Position numbers and translations under genes: made by a program. From an uncultured Lachnospiraceae bacterium (GTDB lineage: Bacteria > Bacillota > Clostridia > Lachnospirales > Lachnospiraceae), in contig CAJUMC010000009.1 of NCBI GenBank assembly GCA_910587085.1, positions 1 to 56,425 on the forward strand: 56,425 nucleotides of DNA. Reading direction: 5' to 3'. Shown here piece by piece: positions 8,830-16,673 of the stretch. The notes below the pieces were generated by a model. That model did no database searches. It saw nothing but the letters and a program-made list of their open reading frames with translations, and was not told where the DNA came from. The stretch's first letter is position 1. The number at the start of each line of letters is the position of its first letter.

Positions 8830-8931
8830 TTATGCACGGGGCATCCGGGATGCCTGCCGGCAAAACCGACGGATTCCCCGGACAGACAGAAAAGGCAAGC
8901 TTCCGGGCTGTCCGGGAGCTTTTCTCCCGCT
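8709..8931 (-). ncRNA. Candidate structured non-coding RNA downstream of rarA (6S-like?)
   Basis: A near-consensus promoter fires into about 220 nt with no plausible gene and dense inverted repeats: CGGGAG/CTCCCG, TCCCGGACAG/CTGTCCGGGG, GGCATC/GATGCC, an apical GAACTGC(C)GCC stem near the middle (8800-8826), and CGGCAGG pairing with CCTGCCG across that apex. A CCGG-rich hairpin followed by TTTTTT near 8709 could end it. Size, promoter strength, central apical hairpin and closeness to rarA are compatible with 6S RNA, which I recall lies near rarA in some Firmicutes. I could not match a conserved 6S core, so the identity is open. The alternative is a long leader of the SEC-C gene. Confidence 0.45.
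8799..8829 (+). terminator. Intrinsic terminator (plus strand)
   Basis: GAACTGCTGCC and GGCGGCAGTTC form an 11-bp stem with one G-T pair and a GGAC loop, followed by TTTTTT. It is well formed but has no gene in front of it on this strand; on the minus strand the same arms form the apical hairpin of the candidate RNA. Confidence 0.75.
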
Positions 8932-8937
8932 ATCTAA

Positions 8938-8965
8938 ATTATAGTAGAAATGCTCCTTTTGTCAA
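8938..8965 (-). promoter_or_regulatory. Consensus sigma-A promoter for the RNA locus
   Basis: Read on the minus strand, TTGACA (8965-8960) and TATAAT (8943-8938) are both perfect and 16 bp apart; transcription should start near 8931. Boxes this good usually drive stable RNAs or housekeeping operons, and the next gene start is about 380 nt away. Confidence 0.8.
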
Positions 8966-9114
8966 GCGTCTGACGAACGGTTTCACATTTCCGGCCGCCG
9001 GAGCTTCTTCCGCCGGGCCGTCCCCAGAACACGGCAGCTGTCCTTCCCGCTCAGGACTTCTCCGCGGCTGCCTGGTTTCCGCCCTTTCCTTTCCGCCCCC
9101 GCCTGCCTTTTCAT

Positions 9115-9393
9115 TCAGGGCCTTTCTTCCCGCTCTTCCTTCTCCTTCCGCCTTGCGCTGCGGATCTCGTGCAGCGTGGCGCCGCCCTCCTTTTTCTCCG
9201 ACATGTGTGCGAACAGCCGCATCATAATATGAAGAAAAATCGGCACAAACACCGTGCAGACCAGACAGCCGAGAAACAGCTGGAAGGAATAGGGGCTTGC
9301 GGTTACCGCCGCAGCCACGGTCACGGCGTACATGCCGAGCAGCGCCGCGACGCACAGCAGCGCCAGCAGACGGATTCCCCTGGACTTTTTCAT
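9115..9393 (-). CDS. Small two-helix membrane protein
   Basis: A 92-residue protein I do not recognise. Two hydrophobic segments (about residues 8-32 and 36-60) are joined by a very short loop, giving a hairpin in the membrane. The C-terminal 30 residues are strongly charged (ARRKEKEEREERP) and probably cytosolic. An AAGGAGG lies 8 nt before the ATG, supporting translation. It starts 88 bp after the end of rarA on the same strand and may be co-transcribed with it. The strong RNA promoter begins about 150 bp downstream. Confidence 0.7.
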   Translation of the reverse strand: MKKSRGIRLLALLCVAALLGMYAVTVAAAVTASPYSFQLFLGCLVCTVFVPIFLHIMMRLFAHMSEKKEGGATLHEIRSARRKEKEEREERP

Positions 9394-9481
9394 AGAACTT
9401 CCTCCTTTTTCCGTTTAATACAGATTGCCCATACATCTGCTTCCGCAGATACTGTTTTGGTTCTTCCTCCTCGCCGCTCAC

Positions 9482-10819
9482 TCACGGCTTTTTGCTGTGC
9501 TTCGACACGGAAAGCTTCCGGAAATATTCCTGTATTTCCCTCTCGTAGCCGTTGTCCGAAGGCTCGTACAGCACCAGATCCCGGTAGACATCCGGAAGAT
9601 ACTGCTGGTCAACATAATGATTTTCGAAATTATGCGCGTACTGGTAGCCGACTCCCCGCTCCAGCTTTGCGGCGCCTCCGTAATGCGCATCCTGCAGGTA
9701 CGGCGGAATCGGTGGGGTCGGGTCTTTCTCGACCAGCTGCATCGCCCGGTCAATCGCCGTAATGGCAGAATTGCTCTTCGGCGCGCAGGCCACATAAATG
9801 GCGGCCTGCGCCAGTACGATCCTCGCCTCCGGCATGCCAAGCCGCTCAACCGCCTGAGCCGCCGCTGCCGCCACAACCAGGGCATTCGGATCCGCGTTTG
9901 ATACATCCTCTGAAGCACAGATCATAATGCGCCGCGCGATAAACGCAGCCTCCTCGCCCGCGCAGAGCATCCTCGCCAGATAATAAACCGCCGCGTCCGG
10001 GTCTGAGCCGCGCATGCTCTTGATAAACGCGGAGATCGTATCATAATGATTATCCCCTTTTTTATCGTATTTCAGCGCTCGCTTCTGAATGCACTCCGAT
10101 GCAACCGGAAGCGTGATGCGGATAATTCCATCCTCTCCCCGCTGCGTTGTGAGCACGCCGAGCTCCAGCGCATTCAGGGCCGCCCGCGCATCGCCGTTTG
10201 ACATATCGGCCAGAAACTCGAGTGCATCCTCATCGACCTCGGCGCGGAATGCCCCGAGGCCGCGTTTTGTATCCCGCACCGCCCGCCGGAGCAGCTGTGC
10301 AATATTTTCCTTTGACAGCGGCTTAAGCTCAAAAATAATCGAGCGGGAAAGCAGCGCCCCGTTCACCTCAAAATACGGATTCTCCGTTGTCGCGCCGATC
10401 AGTGAAACCGTACCGTCTTCAACAAACGGCAGGAGGTAATCCTGCTGACTCTTATTAAAACGATGGATCTCATCCACAAACAAAATCGTTTTTCTGCCGT
10501 ACATCCCAAGGCCCGCTTTCGCGGCAGCCACCGCCTCTTCCATATCCTTTTTTCCTGCGGAGGTGGCGTTAATCTGCCGGAATTCGGCACTCGTCGTGTT
10601 GGCAATCACCCGGGCCAGCGTTGTTTTGCCCGTTCCCGGCGGACCGTAAAAAATAACCGAACCCAGCTTATCCGCGCAGATGGCACGGTAGAGCAGCCGC
10701 TCCCTTCCGATAATATGCTCCTGTCCCACAACCTCCTCCAGAGTAAGCGGCCTCAGCCGCGAAGCGAGCGGAGCTTCCTTCTCCTGTTCCTTTTCCCTCA
10801 TATAATCAAATAGATCCAT
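9482..10819 (-). CDS. rarA: Replication-associated recombination protein A (RarA/MgsA AAA+ ATPase)
   Basis: RarA is a clamp-loader-like AAA+ ATPase acting at stalled replication forks together with SSB and RecA. The protein has 445 residues, normal for the family. Visible motifs are Walker A GPPGTGKTT (about residue 55), Walker B LFVDEIHRF (about 113), sensor IGATTENP, and the C-terminal MgsA region (KSMRGSDPDAAVYYLARML; MCAGEEAAFIARR). ATG at 10819 starts the usual MDLFDYMRE; longer in-frame extension upstream has no family similarity. The 5' spacing shows only a weak GGGGCG site. It is divergent from the small DUF4250 gene. Confidence 0.96.
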   Translation of the reverse strand: MDLFDYMREKEQEKEAPLASRLRPLTLEEVVGQEHIIGRERLLYRAICADKLGSVIFYGPPGTGKTTLARVIANTTSAEFRQINATSAGKKDMEEAVAAAKAGLGMYGRKTILFVDEIHRFNKSQQDYLLPFVEDGTVSLIGATTENPYFEVNGALLSRSIIFELKPLSKENIAQLLRRAVRDTKRGLGAFRAEVDEDALEFLADMSNGDARAALNALELGVLTTQRGEDGIIRITLPVASECIQKRALKYDKKGDNHYDTISAFIKSMRGSDPDAAVYYLARMLCAGEEAAFIARRIMICASEDVSNADPNALVVAAAAAQAVERLGMPEARIVLAQAAIYVACAPKSNSAITAIDRAMQLVEKDPTPPIPPYLQDAHYGGAAKLERGVGYQYAHNFENHYVDQQYLPDVYRDLVLYEPSDNGYEREIQEYFRKLSVSKHSKKP

Positions 10820-10842
10820 AAGTAAACGCCCCGTTTCCGTCC

Positions 10843-10870
10843 TTGCTTTTTTCCAAATTTGTGTTATGCT
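10843..10870 (+). promoter_or_regulatory. Candidate promoter of the DUF4250 gene
   Basis: TTGCTT (10843-10848) and TATGCT (10865-10870) are spaced 16 bp, giving a leader of about 120 nt before the ATG. Two of six bases in each box deviate from consensus. Confidence 0.45.
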
Positions 10871-11001
10871 TGAACCGTGTCCGCTCCGGACAGCCGCCTC
10901 TGGGAACCGCATGTTCCCCCGGCGGCCGCAGATTCCCGCTTCTGCGGCAGGAATACTTTATACAATAACCGCGCCCCGCACCGGCGCAGAAAGGAGTTTT
11001 T

Positions 11002-11175
11002 ATGCTGCCGGAAGATCCCTTTATCCTGCTCAGTTATATCAATATGAAGCTGCGCGACAATTACCCTTCGCTTCAGGCGCTCTGCGACGATCTTGATACG
11101 GATGAACAGATACTCGCCGAAACGCTGGAGCGCATCGGCGTCCGCTATGATGCGGAACAGAACCGTTTTCTGTAA
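11002..11175 (+). CDS. DUF4250 domain-containing small protein
   Basis: A 57-residue protein beginning MLPEDPFILLSYINMKLRD and ending RYDAEQNRFL, which matches the DUF4250 family of 55-65 residue clostridial proteins with the typical LCDDLD and ETLERIG helices. Function is unknown; the helix-turn-helix-like spacing hints at a nucleic-acid or protein-binding role, but no experiment is known to me. AAGGAG lies 7 nt before the ATG. The gene stands alone, divergent from rarA and convergent with the VanZ gene. Confidence 0.85.
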   Translation: MLPEDPFILLSYINMKLRDNYPSLQALCDDLDTDEQILAETLERIGVRYDAEQNRFL

Positions 11176-11315
11176 GCTGCGCATCCTCGAACCTGCCCGG
11201 ATGCTTTTATCCTGACATGCCGGGCAGTCCGGTTCTTCTGCCTGACAGCCTGCAGGGCACTTTCCCATGGCGCTTGCCGTCCCATGAAAAACAGTTTCCG
11301 CACTCAGCTTGCGCG

Positions 11316-11834
11316 CTAAGCGCGGTCTCCCTCTGTCCGTCCTTCTCTGCGGCGGCGCAGCAGAGCGCGTACCGCTGATATGGCAAGCATCCCGGCCAGA
11401 GCTCCGGAAGCATCTATCAGCACGTCCCTGACCTGGCCGCTCCTGCCTTCCACAAACAGCTGATGGAATTCATCCGTCGCCGCGTAGCATGCGGACAGCA
11501 GTACGGCCGTGCAACACAACCTCCGGTACGGCAGGCAAAAGGAGCAGAGCCAGTACATGAAGAGCGCACACAGCACAGCGTACTCCGCAAAATGCGCTCC
11601 TTTGCGCACAATCGTCGAGACAAGATTTCTCAGCTGTGCAAAAGCCTCGCCGGACTCCTGATCCGTGATGCCGGGCACACCGAGAATCACGTCGACAATC
11701 CGGTCGCTGCTTTCCGAGGATTTTTCCGCTGTTTTGGAGGAGAACCAGAAGATGACAATCATAAACAAAACCGCCGGAACGGCTGACAAAAGCTTCCGAT
11801 GCGCCGTATAGAACGCCCGTATTTTCTCTCTCAT
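11316..11834 (-). CDS. VanZ family membrane protein
   Basis: This 172-residue integral membrane protein has four hydrophobic segments. It carries the VanZ signature: FWFSSKTAEKSSESSD after the first helix, RKGAHFAEYAVL, then ATDEFHQLFVEGRSGQVRDVLID in the third loop. VanZ proteins give low-level teicoplanin resistance in one enterococcal cluster; chromosomal homologues like this one are mostly uncharacterised envelope proteins. ATG at 11834 follows GGTGAGG; the upstream in-frame extension is low-complexity and charged. The C-terminus is Arg/Glu-rich. Confidence 0.88.
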   Translation of the reverse strand: MREKIRAFYTAHRKLLSAVPAVLFMIVIFWFSSKTAEKSSESSDRIVDVILGVPGITDQESGEAFAQLRNLVSTIVRKGAHFAEYAVLCALFMYWLCSFCLPYRRLCCTAVLLSACYAATDEFHQLFVEGRSGQVRDVLIDASGALAGMLAISAVRALLRRRREGRTEGDRA

Positions 11835-12065
11835 TCCATCCTCACCTTCCCTTTTTCCTCCCGGCTGTTTCCTCTCCCATTCTGCAGCTTCCCGCGCGGC
11901 CATTTCCCTTTACACCTCGCTCCGCCGCTTTCCGCGGCCGGCAGCGCAGATGCCTCCTGGGAGATATGGAGTTCCTTATTTCTGTATATTACTGCTTTTT
12001 ATGTCGATTGAAATATAATTTCTATAAATAATACCTTACTTATCCTGCTTCTCCTTCGTTTCCAC
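11835..12065. other. AT-rich intergenic stretch between VanZ gene and yigZ promoter
   Basis: The region separates divergent genes. The left part still carries GC-rich sequence; the right part (about 11985-12060) is AT-rich and probably holds the VanZ promoter on the minus strand, but I could not assign convincing boxes. No small gene or structured RNA is evident. Confidence 0.35.
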
Positions 12066-12094
12066 TTGCGCTATTCCAGTGAACTTGCTATAAT
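12066..12094 (+). promoter_or_regulatory. Promoter of the yigZ-like gene and PBP operon
   Basis: TTGCGC (12066-12071) and TATAAT (12089-12094) with 17-bp spacing and an extended -10 (TGCTATAAT). The leader is about 100 nt. Confidence 0.7.
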
Positions 12095-12199
12095 GCTGTA
12101 TATCATGCTATATAGTAACGAAAAACAGGTTCTTTGTCAAGAACAGCCGTCCGGCAGACCGGCATCGCGCCCGGGCGGCACACACACGGGTATGAACGG

Positions 12200-12859
12200 A
12201 TGAATACAGAAAGCTATCGCGCACTCTACCTCGGCGGAAGCGGCGAGATTACGGAAAAAAAATCCCGTTTTATCGCAACCCTGCTTCCGGTTAAAACTGA
12301 GGAGGAGGCACTCGTCTTTATCGAACAGATCAAAAAAAAATACTGGGATGCCAAGCATAACTGCTCTGCCTATGTGATCGGCCGGGACGGCGGGCTGACG
12401 CGCTGCAGCGACGACGGCGAACCGCCGCACACGGCAGGCAGGCCGATGCTCGATGTTCTCCTTGCAGAGGGCATCCGCGACGCAGCCGTTGTCGTCACCC
12501 GCTATTTCGGAGGAGTGCTGCTCGGCACCGGCGGGCTGGTGCGCGCCTATCAGGCCGCCGTCAAGGAGGGACTTGCCCGCTGCACGGTAATTGAAAAACA
12601 GTTCGGCCGCAGGCTTGTCATCCGGACAGATTACAGCGGCATCGGCAAGCTTCAGTACATCGCTGCGCAGGAGGGCGTTGCCATCCTCTCTTCTGAATAT
12701 GCCGACACGGTAACGGTTACACTTTTTGTATCCCCGCGTGAGGAGGAGCTGCTCACCCGGCGCCTCACGGAGGCGACGGCCGGCCGCGCCGTTATCACGC
12801 CCGGGGAAGCCTCCTGGTACTCCATCCGGGACGGCGAGCTGCTTCTGTTCGGGGATTGA
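12200..12859 (+). CDS. YigZ/IMPACT family protein (UPF0029)
   Basis: The 219-residue protein belongs to the YigZ/IMPACT family. Conserved N-terminal blocks are KKSRFIATL, KKYWDAKHNCSAYV, DDGEPPHTAGRPMLDVL, VVVTRYFGGVLLGTGGLVRAY and YQAAVKEGL; the C-terminal ferredoxin-like UPF0029 domain follows (about 140-210). Eukaryotic IMPACT regulates Gcn2; the bacterial role is unresolved, with proposed links to translation or RNA. ATG at 12200 gives the usual family N-terminus, although the ribosome site (GAACGGA) is weak and overlaps it closely. The penicillin-binding protein gene starts 33 bp downstream, probably in the same transcript. Confidence 0.9.
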   Translation: MNTESYRALYLGGSGEITEKKSRFIATLLPVKTEEEALVFIEQIKKKYWDAKHNCSAYVIGRDGGLTRCSDDGEPPHTAGRPMLDVLLAEGIRDAAVVVTRYFGGVLLGTGGLVRAYQAAVKEGLARCTVIEKQFGRRLVIRTDYSGIGKLQYIAAQEGVAILSSEYADTVTVTLFVSPREEELLTRRLTEATAGRAVITPGEASWYSIRDGELLLFGD

Positions 12860-12892
12860 CCGCGGACGGTTCTTATTTTTCGGAGGCTTATT

Positions 12893-15800
12893 ATGGATTT
12901 CAGCAAAAAAGGCATTATCAAAAAACAGCATCACATCAAGTCCTGGTCAAGGCGCTTCGTTTCCAAAACGAGGGTGCTTCTGTTCCGGCTTGCACTGATC
13001 GGCATTTTCGCCCTCGGCATTTTCGGCTGCTTTGCCGCCTTCGGCGCGGCCAAAGGCATGATCGACGACGCGCCGCCCCTCTCCCATATCAACATTGATC
13101 CGGAGAAATTTACCACCCACATATACTACACGGACGGCACGGTGTCCGGCACCGTTGTCGGCGCGGAGTCCAGCCGCATTCTCGCCACCTCGGAGCAGAT
13201 CCCGAAAGTGCTGAAGGACTGCTTTGTTGTGCTCGAGGACGAGCGCTTCTATTCCCATGACGGCATCGACGTCCGGGGCATTATCCGCGCTCTGGCTTCC
13301 GGCGTCAAAACCGGCCTTTCCACCGGGAATTTCCTGGGCTTCGGCGGCAGTACCATCACACAGCAGCTTCTGAAAAACCGCGTGTTTGGAAGCGGAAACG
13401 AAAAAAACGCCATCGACAAAATTACGCGGAAAATGCAGGAGCAGTATCTCGCCATCCAGCTTGAGAATATCTACTCAAAGGATGAGATCCTTGTCGCATA
13501 CCTGAACAATATTAATCTGGGCAACCGCTCGTTTGGCGTGCAGATGGCGGCAAACAATTATTTCGGCAAGGATGTATCTGATCTGACGCTCTCCGAATCC
13601 GCCGTGATCGCCGCCATTGCGCTCTCTCCGGTGCGGCACAACCCGATTGTCTTTCCCGAGACAAACGCGGAACGCCGTCAGAAATGCCTGGAAAAAATGC
13701 TGGAGCACGAGCTCTGCACCCCGGCGGAATACGATGAGGCCGTAAACGACGAGGTTTATGCGCGCATCAAAAATTACGCGATTGAAAACAGCGAGGAGGT
13801 TTATTATTCCTACTTTAACGACGAGGTGATCCGCCAGGTAATCGAGGATCTGATTGATGAGGCCGGCTACACGGCCGAGCAGGCGCAGGAGCTGGTCTAC
13901 AGCGGCGGGCTCGACATCTTCACAACGCAGGATCGCGCGATCCAGGAAATCGTGGATGCCGTCTACTGCGACGAGAGCAACTTCCCTGCGCTCGGCAATT
14001 CGACCGGTTCTTTCTATGAACTGACGCCGGATTACGTCGTCACCATTCTCCGCGAGGATGAGACACAGGATCATTATCCGTTCAACGAAATTCTGAAATA
14101 CTACGAGGATTACGACGATTCCGATCTGCTTTTCTATCATGAAAACTACAGTCGGAAGCACAAAGGCATCAGCCGATACACCACCGATCCGGATAAGCTG
14201 AACGAACTGATTGACAACTTTATCGAGGACGTGATGGAAGACGGCGATATTATCGCCGCAGAAAAACCGCGCATCTATACGCTTCAGCCGCAGTCCTCCT
14301 TTGTTGTGATCGACCACAGGACCGGACATGTTGTCGCCATCTACGGCGGCCGCGGCGAAAAGACCGGAAGCCTGACACTCAACCGCGCAACCTCAACCGT
14401 GCGGCAGGTCGGCTCCACCTTCAAGGTGCTCGCTTCGTTCCTTCCGGCGCTCGATACGGCCGGAATGACGCTGGCTACGGTGGCGGATGATTCCGTCTAC
14501 ACCTACCCTGGCACGAACACAAAAGTAAAAAACTGGAACGGCGAGGTGTACGAGGGGCTGACCCCGATCCGCCGCGGCATCTACCGCTCCATGAATATTG
14601 TGGCCTGCCGCATTATGGAGCTCGTCACGCCTCAGGTTTCTTTTGATTATCTGAAAAAGCTCGGCTTCACCACAATCGTCGAGTCGCGAACCGACGCCAA
14701 CGGCAAGGTATACTCGGATATCAACGTTCCTCTCGCGCTGGGCGGCCTGACGGACGGTGTTACCAATCTCGAACTGACCGCGGCCTACGCTACCATCGCA
14801 AACGGCGGCGTTTACAATCCGCCTGTGTTTTACACAAAGGTTGTCGACCGGAACGGGAGGGTGATTTTGTCCAACGAATCCGCCTCCACCCAGGTAATCA
14901 AGACCTCAACCGCCTACCTGCTGACCAACGCGATGGAGGATGTCACCACCATCGGTACCGGCTCGAACCTCAAGTTCAAATCCTCCGAGGTAAACAGTTA
15001 TATCGTTGATTATGCGAAGCGCAAATTCCACATTCCGGCCTCGAGTGACGGGTCGGATAACGAGGAGTACCTGGCCTACGTCAAAGAGATGAAGGCAAAG
15101 CTTTCGGGGATGCCGATTGCCGGAAAAACCGGCTCGGCGCACACGACGGACTTCTGGTTTGCCGGCTACTCCCCGTATTACACGGCGGCGATATGGACCG
15201 GCTACGACAACAATCTTCCTCAGGCCAACAAGAGCTACCATCAGCATATATGGCGCAAAATCATGGAGCAGATTCACGTTGCCAAGGAAAAGGAGGCCGT
15301 GGAATTCAGCATGCCGGATTCCATTATGACCGCCACGATCTGTACAAAGTGCGGCAATCTCGCGGTCACGGGACTGTGCGATCAGGCGGACAATGTCCGC
15401 AGGGAATATTTTGCCCGCGGCACGGTGCCGACCGGAAAATGCACCTGCCATGTAAAGGCATCCCTGTGTACGGTATCCGGCCAGCTCGCCAGCGTCTACT
15501 GCCCGCAGGAGGTGCTTGAGGAAAAGGTATTCCTCATGAAAACCGAAACCTCACCGACCTACGATACGCCGAACATCCTGCCGACCGGGGACAATGTAAT
15601 CTGTACCGTTCACACCGCGGACAGCGTGCTTCCGCCGCCGGATGAAAACCCGGACGGCACGGATACGCCGGATAATCCGGACGGTTCGGATAACCCGGTC
15701 TTCCCGGAAAATCCGGATACGCCGACCGGCCCAGATGAACCAAACATCCCTTCGAACCCGAACAATCCGGGCGGCACGAACACCCCGGCAATCCCGACAA

Positions 15801-15964
15801 TTCCGACAATCCCGGAAAACACGGTAACCCCTGACAATCCGCCCTCCCCGGGAGGGCCGAATGCTCCGATAACTCCCGGAAATCCGGATACGCCGGCGGT
15901 TCCAACCGGCCCGGGAAACCCGACGGTTCCCACTCCTCCGGCAGAGCCGAATCTTCCCGGATAA
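12893..15964 (+). CDS. Class A penicillin-binding protein (bifunctional transglycosylase/transpeptidase) with Pro/Asn/Gly-rich tail
   Basis: This 1023-residue envelope enzyme polymerises and cross-links peptidoglycan. Order: cytosolic basic start, membrane helix (about 27-52), GT51 domain with EDERFYSHDG (about 115, catalytic Glu), GGSTITQQLLKN (about 149), RKMQEQYLAIQLE and YLNNINLGNRSFGVQ, then the transpeptidase with S-T-F-K (Ser about 508), SMN (about 566) and KTGSAHT (Lys about 745). A Cys-rich segment (ICTKCGN, GKCTCH, residues 815-905) follows, then about 110 residues dominated by Pro, Asn, Gly, Asp and Thr (PDNPDGSDNP). The tail is extracytoplasmic and probably threads the wall. CGGAGG precedes the ATG. 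It resembles PBP1a/PonA. Confidence 0.96.
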   Translation: MDFSKKGIIKKQHHIKSWSRRFVSKTRVLLFRLALIGIFALGIFGCFAAFGAAKGMIDDAPPLSHINIDPEKFTTHIYYTDGTVSGTVVGAESSRILATSEQIPKVLKDCFVVLEDERFYSHDGIDVRGIIRALASGVKTGLSTGNFLGFGGSTITQQLLKNRVFGSGNEKNAIDKITRKMQEQYLAIQLENIYSKDEILVAYLNNINLGNRSFGVQMAANNYFGKDVSDLTLSESAVIAAIALSPVRHNPIVFPETNAERRQKCLEKMLEHELCTPAEYDEAVNDEVYARIKNYAIENSEEVYYSYFNDEVIRQVIEDLIDEAGYTAEQAQELVYSGGLDIFTTQDRAIQEIVDAVYCDESNFPALGNSTGSFYELTPDYVVTILREDETQDHYPFNEILKYYEDYDDSDLLFYHENYSRKHKGISRYTTDPDKLNELIDNFIEDVMEDGDIIAAEKPRIYTLQPQSSFVVIDHRTGHVVAIYGGRGEKTGSLTLNRATSTVRQVGSTFKVLASFLPALDTAGMTLATVADDSVYTYPGTNTKVKNWNGEVYEGLTPIRRGIYRSMNIVACRIMELVTPQVSFDYLKKLGFTTIVESRTDANGKVYSDINVPLALGGLTDGVTNLELTAAYATIANGGVYNPPVFYTKVVDRNGRVILSNESASTQVIKTSTAYLLTNAMEDVTTIGTGSNLKFKSSEVNSYIVDYAKRKFHIPASSDGSDNEEYLAYVKEMKAKLSGMPIAGKTGSAHTTDFWFAGYSPYYTAAIWTGYDNNLPQANKSYHQHIWRKIMEQIHVAKEKEAVEFSMPDSIMTATICTKCGNLAVTGLCDQADNVRREYFARGTVPTGKCTCHVKASLCTVSGQLASVYCPQEVLEEKVFLMKTETSPTYDTPNILPTGDNVICTVHTADSVLPPPDENPDGTDTPDNPDGSDNPVFPENPDTPTGPDEPNIPSNPNNPGGTNTPAIPTIPTIPENTVTPDNPPSPGGPNAPITPGNPDTPAVPTGPGNPTVPTPPAEPNLPG

Positions 15965-16004
15965 TCCGGCAAAATCGAACTTGTGTTCGAAATTGAAAAT
16001 CAAA

Positions 16005-16053
16005 AATAATCTGCGGAATTCTGCAAAGAAAGATTCCGCAGATTATTTTTTTT
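16005..16053 (+). terminator. Intrinsic terminator of the PBP gene
   Basis: A 15-bp perfect stem (16005-16019 with 16033-16047), 13-nt loop, and an eight-base T-tract on the plus side, 40 bp after the stop codon. Confidence 0.9.
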
Positions 16054-16172
16054 CGTCTTCTCTTCCGGTTTCCCGCCTGCTCCGGTGTTTTGCAGCCGTA
16101 GCGGACAGAAGCTGCCGGTTCGAAACAAATTATCCTGCAGATACACAAGACTCCGGATCAGACGGACGGATC

Positions 16173-16219
16173 AAAACGCCCCGCTCCCGTTTCGGCTTTT
16201 GGCCGCTGCGGGAGCGGGG
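16173..16219 (-). terminator. Intrinsic terminator of the spoVA genes
   Basis: An 11-bp GC stem (16179-16189 with 16209-16219) has an inner CGGC/GCCG hairpin. On the minus strand it is followed by GTTTTG. It lies 45 bp after the spoVAE stop codon. Confidence 0.75.
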
Positions 16220-16263
16220 TGCTTCTGTCTGTCCGGTTCAATACCGTATTCCTTTCAGCTCTC

Positions 16264-16620
16264 CTACATCTTCATCTTTGAACGGAACACAAGGGCAGCC
16301 AGATAGCCCATAACAAGCGCGCCCGAGATGCCGACTGCGGTTTCCGACAGCCCGCCCTTAAACAGCCCGAGAAAGCCGTCCGTATCGACCGCTTTTTTTA
16401 CTCCCTGAAACAGCATGTTCCCGAAGCCGGAAAGCGGAACCGTCGCCCCGGCTCCCGCCCATTCCGCAAACGGCTTGTACAGACCAAGCGCGCTAAGCAC
16501 ACTGCCCAGACACAGCAGTATCACCATAATTCTTCCCGGCAGAAGCTTTGTTATGTCCATCAGGATCTGCACAAGCCCGCAGATCGCTCCTCCCACCAGA
16601 AATGTTATCAGATAATCCAT
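16264..16620 (-). CDS. spoVAE: Stage V sporulation protein AE
   Basis: SpoVAE is a small integral membrane protein of the SpoVA channel that moves Ca-dipicolinate into the forespore and out on germination. The 118 residues contain four hydrophobic helices with family motifs GGAICGLVQILMD, GATVPLSGFGNMLFQGVKKA and GLFKGGLSETAVGISGALV. An AAAGGAGA site lies 4 nt before the ATG. It follows spoVAD by 53 bp. Expression under forespore sigma-G is expected from family knowledge; I did not find a clear sigma-G promoter. Confidence 0.95.
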   Translation of the reverse strand: MDYLITFLVGGAICGLVQILMDITKLLPGRIMVILLCLGSVLSALGLYKPFAEWAGAGATVPLSGFGNMLFQGVKKAVDTDGFLGLFKGGLSETAVGISGALVMGYLAALVFRSKMKM

Positions 16621-16673
16621 CGTTCTCCTTTCCGGCCGCTGTCCGGCCCTTAAGCAAAACCCGTCATCCCGGC

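Noticed and set aside
8709..8931. Signal recognition particle RNA or RNase P RNA
   Set aside because: The conserved SRP tetraloop helix and the RNase P core sequences are absent on both strands.
16173..16219. Attachment site or mobile-element end
   Set aside because: The inverted repeat is explained as the minus-strand terminator; no transposase or integrase gene exists in the window.
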